Shown here: positions 12,677-16,469 of the stretch, piece after piece | Layout of the letters: each line of letters begins with the position of its first letter | How positions within the stretch are numbered: the stretch's first letter is position 1 | The notes under the pieces: generated by a model | The model's input: only the letters and a program-made list of their open reading frames with translations | What the model was told of the DNA's origin: nothing | Database searches by the model: none | Translations under genes and position numbers: made by a program | DNA from: Prevotellaceae bacterium | GTDB lineage: Bacteria; Bacteroidota; Bacteroidia; Bacteroidales; UBA932 | NCBI GenBank assembly: GCA_031267155.1 | Contig: JAIRZR010000519.1 | Coordinates: forward strand, 1-16,469 | Direction: 5' to 3' | DNA length: 16,469 nt

Positions 12677-14203
12677 ATGAAGAGAGTAAATTTATTTTTA
12701 GTCAGTATGGTTATGGCGGTAACCTTGAGTTTTTGTTTTTCCTCATGTGGAGGAGGAAGCAGAGAAAAATTGTCGCAGGCATTAGCTAAATACGACAAAT
12801 ATGAGTCTTTTTCGGAAGGATTGGCTGCAGTAGTTAAAAACGGTAAATACGGCTATATAAACAAATCGGGGAAAGAGGCTGTCCCCTGTGTTTATACAGG
12901 TGGATCTTCCTTTTCCGAAGGATTGGCTGCAGTAGTCAAAGATGGCAAATACGGCTATATAAACAAATCGGGAAAAGAGTTAATCCCCTGTGTTTATACA
13001 GGTGCAGGGAATTTTTCGAATGGTTTTGCGGAAGTTAAACATGGGGAAAAAATCGGAATTATCGACAGAAAAGGGAAAGAAATCTGTCCCGGTTATGATA
13101 AAGTCTATTTATTGGAACGGCTCTACTATACAACATCTTTGGATGGGAATATTGCTGTAATTGATGAACAGGGAAAAATAATTCCTTTGAACGGTTACAA
13201 TTATATAAAGAAAATTAAAAATACAAATGATTTAATTCTCGTTGGAGTTGAACAGAGTCAGGACGAAGTATTGTGGGGTTTTATGGATATGGCAACAAAA
13301 AAGGAAATTATTCCCTGTATTTATGAGATTCCGGATCATTTTATTTCGGATTATTACTGTTTCGTTTCCGAAGGATTAATCTTCAGTGTCGGTAAAAACT
13401 CCAAATATGGCTTGATTGACAAAACCGGCAAGCAGCTTACGCCCTTCAAATATAGATATATTGGGGATCTTTCGGAAGAACGGGCGCTTGTCTGGACTGA
13501 GACCGGAGCGGGTTATATTGACAAAACAGGCAGGGAAATAATTCCTTGCATGTATGAAGACGCAAGTCCTTTTTCCGAAGGTTTGGCATGTGTACAGAAG
13601 CATGATAAAAAATGCGGTTTTATTGACAAAAATGGGGAAACAGTTATTCCATTCATCTACAATGTGGCAGATGATAAAACTGATGAAATGCGAACAGAGA
13701 CCTGTTTTAAAAACGGCCTGGCTGTTTTGAGTATCAATGACCGCAAAGCCAGTATATACGACAGGGACTATGATTCCGCTTACGGCGACTATATGATCAA
13801 GGGACCTTACGGCGTAATCGACAAAACGGGAAAAATAATTATACCGTTTATATACCGCAATATACGCTTGCAGGGCAATAATCTGAATAATCTGTTTGTT
13901 TGTTATGACAGTAATAATAAAAAATACGGTATTTTGGACAGAACAGGCAAAGAAATTGTTCCATTCGACTGCTATAGCGATATAGAACAGACTGCAGATA
14001 ATTATATCGTTACGCTCAACGAAAAGAAGGGACTTTTGGACAGTACAGGTAAAAAAATTATTCCATGTGAGTTTGAGAATATCTACAGCTCCGATTTCAG
14101 CGACGGACTGATGCGTTGCACACGGAACGGTATGGAAGGATATATAGATATGGAAGGCTATTTTATCGGAAAAGGGACAGTTGAAAAAATTGAAAAAAAT
14201 TGA
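12677..14203 (+). CDS. WG-repeat lipoprotein
   Basis: 508 residues. A lipoprotein signal peptide ends at FSSC (lipidated Cys 24) followed by GGGSREK. About nine WG-type repeats follow, each of the form 'F-S-E-G-L-A-x-V ... K-Y-G-Y-I-N/D-K-x-G-K-E-x-I-P-C-x-Y', for example at about 44-75, 78-109 and onward to the C-terminus. WG repeats are beta-rich, probably ligand- or surface-binding modules without catalytic residues. The first two repeats are nearly identical in DNA, with a 102-bp offset, suggesting recent duplication. No acidic LES-type surface-export motif follows the Cys, so localisation to either membrane face is open. The last codons meet an A7 run, beyond which an in-phase-like C-terminal domain continues in another frame. 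The upstream heptamer tract may make expression variable. Confidence 0.85.
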   Translation: MKRVNLFLVSMVMAVTLSFCFSSCGGGSREKLSQALAKYDKYESFSEGLAAVVKNGKYGYINKSGKEAVPCVYTGGSSFSEGLAAVVKDGKYGYINKSGKELIPCVYTGAGNFSNGFAEVKHGEKIGIIDRKGKEICPGYDKVYLLERLYYTTSLDGNIAVIDEQGKIIPLNGYNYIKKIKNTNDLILVGVEQSQDEVLWGFMDMATKKEIIPCIYEIPDHFISDYYCFVSEGLIFSVGKNSKYGLIDKTGKQLTPFKYRYIGDLSEERALVWTETGAGYIDKTGREIIPCMYEDASPFSEGLACVQKHDKKCGFIDKNGETVIPFIYNVADDKTDEMRTETCFKNGLAVLSINDRKASIYDRDYDSAYGDYMIKGPYGVIDKTGKIIIPFIYRNIRLQGNNLNNLFVCYDSNNKKYGILDRTGKEIVPFDCYSDIEQTADNYIVTLNEKKGLLDSTGKKIIPCEFENIYSSDFSDGLMRCTRNGMEGYIDMEGYFIGKGTVEKIEKN

Positions 14204-14470
14204 AAATAACTCCTGGCTTATCAGTACTTGGGAGGTAAGCATACCTCCTTTTGGTACGCAAAAGTTGATTTTCCACGACAGTAAGCATTACAGTTCAATT
14301 AATGATGACTTCAACTTGAAACTAAACGGAACATATAGTGTTAATGGGACTGGGACTGAGATAACTTTTTATCAGAAAGAATACAATGCTCCCAAAAGTC
14401 TAAAAGATAGAACCCCGCAATCCTATTCAAAAAAGATAGACAAGGCAAATCAAACAATAGAATTTTCCGT
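14204..14470 (+). pseudogene. Detached C-terminal domain of the WG-repeat protein, 3'-truncated
   Basis: Continuing past the WG stop in the +1 frame, the sequence reads IENNSWLISTWEVS, GTQKLIFHDSKHYSS, LNGTYSVNGTGTEITFYQ and IDKANQTIEFS. The 'W-x-I-x-T-W-E ... G-T-Y-x-V-x-G-x-x-I-T-F' pattern resembles small lipocalin-like beta-barrel domains attached to exported Bacteroidetes proteins. Removing one A from the A7 run at 14193-14199 would fuse it directly to the WG protein. A TTG at 14181 could serve as a separate start, but nothing supports that. After about 14465-14475 the reading becomes the antisense of the nuclease gene (open to a TGA at 14526-14528), so the natural C-terminus is lost. 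Confidence 0.55.
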
Positions 14471-14984
14471 CGAAATAGGTGTCCTGGTAATCCTGGAAGC
14501 CGTCCCGGTACTGCGTTTTCATCTGTGAAAAGCGGGTTTTGATGTCGCGGATGTAAATTCCGTGCAGTATATCCGCCGTTCCCGACACTGTAATGTCGCT
14601 GCAGTGCGTCGGAAAGACTTTCTTTGCGGGGACTTCGTGAAAGGCGCCTCTCAGTTCGCCGCGGTAGTCGAGAGCCACGTCCATCTGGTAACCGTTGAAC
14701 ACAACCCTTTTTCCTTCGACATTGACGGCGGCGGTGACGGCGGCGGTGACGGTGACGGGATCGAACTCCGACAGTCCGGGACTGCGCTTGGCTTCGCAGA
14801 CGCTTTCGCCGCGCTCGACAATGGCGTGGAACGCCGTGCCGACGGTTGTTTTGTCGTTCCCCTTAAAACCGCCTTTTAGCTGACACAGAAACGATTCCTC
14901 GGTATCGTACTGTGTCTCGCTGTCGGGGTCTGCGTAAAGCATTCTGCGGAATGATTCCAGCAGTGTAGTCCTGACGTATCTCAT
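14427..14984 (-). pseudogene. Phage PD-(D/E)XK (RecB/Cas4-like) nuclease, C-terminally truncated
   Basis: ATG at 14984 overlaps the stop of the upstream ATPase gene (ATGA, 4 bp), as in a coupled phage operon. Residues GTAFHAIVE (49-57) match the G-x-x-x-H-x-x-x-E motif. VSGTADIL (Asp138) and IRDIKTR (Asp147, Lys149) form the PD-(D/E)XK metal site, and DGFQDYQDT (162-169) is the start of the following conserved helix. Such enzymes are recombination or end-processing exonucleases in phages. The protein should continue well past residue 170. Here it turns into FYCLICLVYLF and stops at 14427, just past a breakpoint shared with the truncated WG tail. A short direct repeat (GACGGCGGCGGT twice) at about 14727-14750 encodes an Ala/Val-Thr insertion. 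Confidence 0.72.
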
Positions 14985-15949
14985 AACAGGGCGGTCTGCG
15001 TGGCGGGTTCGTTTGCGGAATCGCCCGGAAGGTCTTTAAGGTCTGAAGGGTCTTTAAGGACTTCCGGGACTTCAAACTGTGCGGTTTCCCTGTTGAATAC
15101 GAATCCAAGCTCTTTGCACTTTTTCAGCAGCATGGACTTTATCACGTTTGTATGGGCTTTTCCGATGTCTTTGGGGATAAGCTCTATTATCGCGTTTGCA
15201 TTGCCGGGAGTTTCGAGGTTTGCAATATCCTGCTGTATGCCTTCAACCGCTTCGATTGCCAGCCTCTGAGCTTCGGTCTGCTCGGAGATGGACGATTTAA
15301 CCCTTTCGATGATGCCTGCCATGAATCCGGCAAACTCCGGAGCGGTCGAATCGGGGATTTCCATCAACGGGAGCTTTGCGACGTTCTTTCCGATTGTCCG
15401 GTCGGTAGGCTCAAACTGTACTGTCCGGCGGTTGTTTACCACGGTCATGAATCCAACCTGGTCGGCAATGCGGAGAAGGAGGTCCTTCGACTGTCCCGTT
15501 ACGTCGGGAGAGAATTTTGTCGTGTCGCCGTCCTTTTCCTCCTTCGCGTGGGCGATGACAACAATGTCTATGCTGTCCGCGCGACGGTCGTTGATGAAGA
15601 GCTTGAACTCCTTCCCGATTTCGCCGTATGCCTTCAACTGGTTTGTTTTCAGCTTGTAGTTCTGCGCGGTTACGTATGACATCAGGTAATCGTCAAGCAG
15701 GGCTTTTGCGGTGTCGATAATCAGGGTTTTGTAGCCCTTTATCGATTTTTCGTCAGCCCTGACGTCCTCCCAGCTCTGCGCAAATATTGTGTCCTGGCGG
15801 TTTACCGCCCGGTCAAAGCCGCGGTCGCAGTCAAGCAGTATGGGCGTGTCCGCTGTGTTCGCCATGGAGGTTTTGCCCGTTCCGGGCAGCCCGTACAGCA
15901 GTATTATTACCGGTCGATCGGGCACTCTGTCTGTTTTTCTTATTAACAT
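14981..15949 (-). CDS. Phage Sak4-like RecA-fold ATPase (PF13479-type)
   Basis: 322 residues. Walker A GLPGTGKTS lies at 20-28, and a Walker B-like strand YKTLIIDT at 73-80. A further RecA-like element is DIVVIAHAKEEKDG, then RRTVQFEPTDR. This layout is that of phage Sak4-type single-strand annealing/recombination ATPases, which in known phages load or assist DNA pairing together with an SSB and an exonuclease. The C-terminal part (about 215-322) is helical and charged, without motifs I know. Start ATG at 15949 lies 13 bp after the upstream gene's stop, and the 3' end overlaps the nuclease start by 4 bp, so the three genes form an operon on the minus strand. It looks intact. Confidence 0.78.
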   Translation of the reverse strand: MLIRKTDRVPDRPVIILLYGLPGTGKTSMANTADTPILLDCDRGFDRAVNRQDTIFAQSWEDVRADEKSIKGYKTLIIDTAKALLDDYLMSYVTAQNYKLKTNQLKAYGEIGKEFKLFINDRRADSIDIVVIAHAKEEKDGDTTKFSPDVTGQSKDLLLRIADQVGFMTVVNNRRTVQFEPTDRTIGKNVAKLPLMEIPDSTAPEFAGFMAGIIERVKSSISEQTEAQRLAIEAVEGIQQDIANLETPGNANAIIELIPKDIGKAHTNVIKSMLLKKCKELGFVFNRETAQFEVPEVLKDPSDLKDLPGDSANEPATQTALL

Positions 15950-15962
15950 GATTCCTGAATTT

Positions 15963-16430
15963 TTAAAATGGTAAATTTATTATTCCGTCCGGTTCGGGAA
16001 GGTGAAGGCTCAGTTTCAGTTCCCCGAACAGTCTCCTGTCTGAATCTTTCGATATCAGAGCGCGGCGGTACATGGTGCGGATAAAGCCGCACAGGTTTGC
16101 CGTACCTCCCCCTACAATATATTCTCCCAGCACACTGTAATGTGTGTCGGATTCTGAAACTATAAACCCGCCGTGCGCCGTCCGGAAATCGTAATTTCTT
16201 ACAACTTCGCCGTTTTCATCAATGCCGCTGGCTCTGAAGTAAAACGATCCCGAAAACTTTTCATCTGTCTTTTCCGGCATAAATTTAAAACACCTCCCGC
16301 TAAGATATTCAATCAGGTTTTTGCTTTCTGTTCCTTCTACGACGCCGGCGTCCGTGACGGGTTCGCCAACGGCACTCTCCCTGATAATAAATCCGTTGCT
16401 TACCTCTTCAAAATTAAAATACTTTCTCAT
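15963..16430 (-). CDS. Unknown phage-operon protein, 155 residues
   Basis: ATG at 16430, TAA at 15963-15965, 13 bp before the ATPase gene. The sequence starts MRKYFNFEEVSNGFIIRES and is mixed alpha/beta, with beta-type strands such as GSFYFRASGIDENGEV and YDFRTAHGGFIVSESD. There is no signal peptide, membrane segment or nucleotide-binding motif. The phrase SNGFIIRES recurs in loose form as HGGFIVSES, suggesting an internal duplication of a small beta unit. By position it could be a DNA-binding or recombination accessory protein, but I do not recognise the family. Confidence 0.65.
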   Translation of the reverse strand: MRKYFNFEEVSNGFIIRESAVGEPVTDAGVVEGTESKNLIEYLSGRCFKFMPEKTDEKFSGSFYFRASGIDENGEVVRNYDFRTAHGGFIVSESDTHYSVLGEYIVGGGTANLCGFIRTMYRRALISKDSDRRLFGELKLSLHLPEPDGIINLPF

Positions 16431-16445
16431 TGCTGTTGTTATTAT

Positions 16446-16469
16446 TTATTTGCCCTCTTTCAGCTTCGG
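16446..16469 (-). CDS. Possible 3' end of a further minus-strand gene
   Basis: On the minus strand the last bases read PKLKEGK followed by TAA at 16446-16448, 15 bp before the start of the 155-residue protein. Spacing fits another upstream gene of the same operon. Seven codons are too few to identify anything. Confidence 0.25.
   Translation of the reverse strand, partial: PKLKEGK

Noticed and set aside
14727..14760. GGCGGTGAC-rich minisatellite as a regulatory repeat
   Set aside because: It lies within the nuclease coding region on the minus strand, keeps frame, and simply adds a short Ala/Val/Thr stretch.

Overview
The window is from a Bacteroidetes chromosome, most likely an anaerobic, fermentative Bacteroidales-type bacterium; I would not name a species. 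The evidence is: a complete methylmalonyl-CoA epimerase / Na+-pumping methylmalonyl-CoA decarboxylase operon in the Bacteroidales order, including a gamma subunit carrying a lamin-tail domain; two good TAnnTTTG (-7) promoter elements; A/T-rich gene leaders without Shine-Dalgarno sequences; and a PyrE with Bacteroidetes-style motifs.

Layout. (1) 1-224: the 5' end of an IS5-family insertion sequence on the minus strand, cut by the window edge and carrying a frameshift near the transposase start. (2) 305-4880: a tight five-gene operon (mce, mmdA, lamin-tail/OadG gamma, biotin carrier, beta subunit) with a promoter at 259-266 and an intrinsic terminator at 4911-4949. Together these genes epimerise and decarboxylate methylmalonyl-CoA to propionyl-CoA and use the energy to export Na+, the last energy-conserving part of succinate-to-propionate fermentation. 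(3) 4950-5988: about 1 kb of non-coding, repeat-rich DNA with a 28-bp-arm REP-like hairpin and an array of eleven 20-22 bp near-palindromes. (4) 5989-10699: a second operon with its own promoter. It holds a 1000-residue exported TPR protein, a polytopic flippase-like (LPG_synthase_TM) protein and pyrE, with overlapping reading frames. (5) 10861-12591: a graveyard containing a small acidic membrane ORF, a phage morphogenesis-like pseudogene with two in-frame TAG codons, a mosaic of two IS5-family fragments in opposite orientation, hairpin-rich spacer, and a truncated formylglycine-generating-enzyme-like gene. (6) 12624-14203: a perfect 7 x 7-bp tandem repeat four bases before a WG-repeat lipoprotein. 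The protein's probable C-terminal domain has been split off by a 1-base change in an A7 run. (7) About 14470-16469, minus strand: phage-type recombination genes (PD-(D/E)XK nuclease, Sak4-like ATPase, an unknown protein). The nuclease is cut off at a breakpoint where the WG-protein tail is also lost.

The metabolic half is orthodox. The accessory half (10.7-16.5 kb) shows prophage decay, IS rearrangement and possible phase-variable expression of a lipoprotein. I did not find a clear-cut new defence or biosynthetic system. The least explained structures are the ordered palindrome array at 5642-5870, the heptamer repeat at 12624-12672, and the double truncation near 14470.
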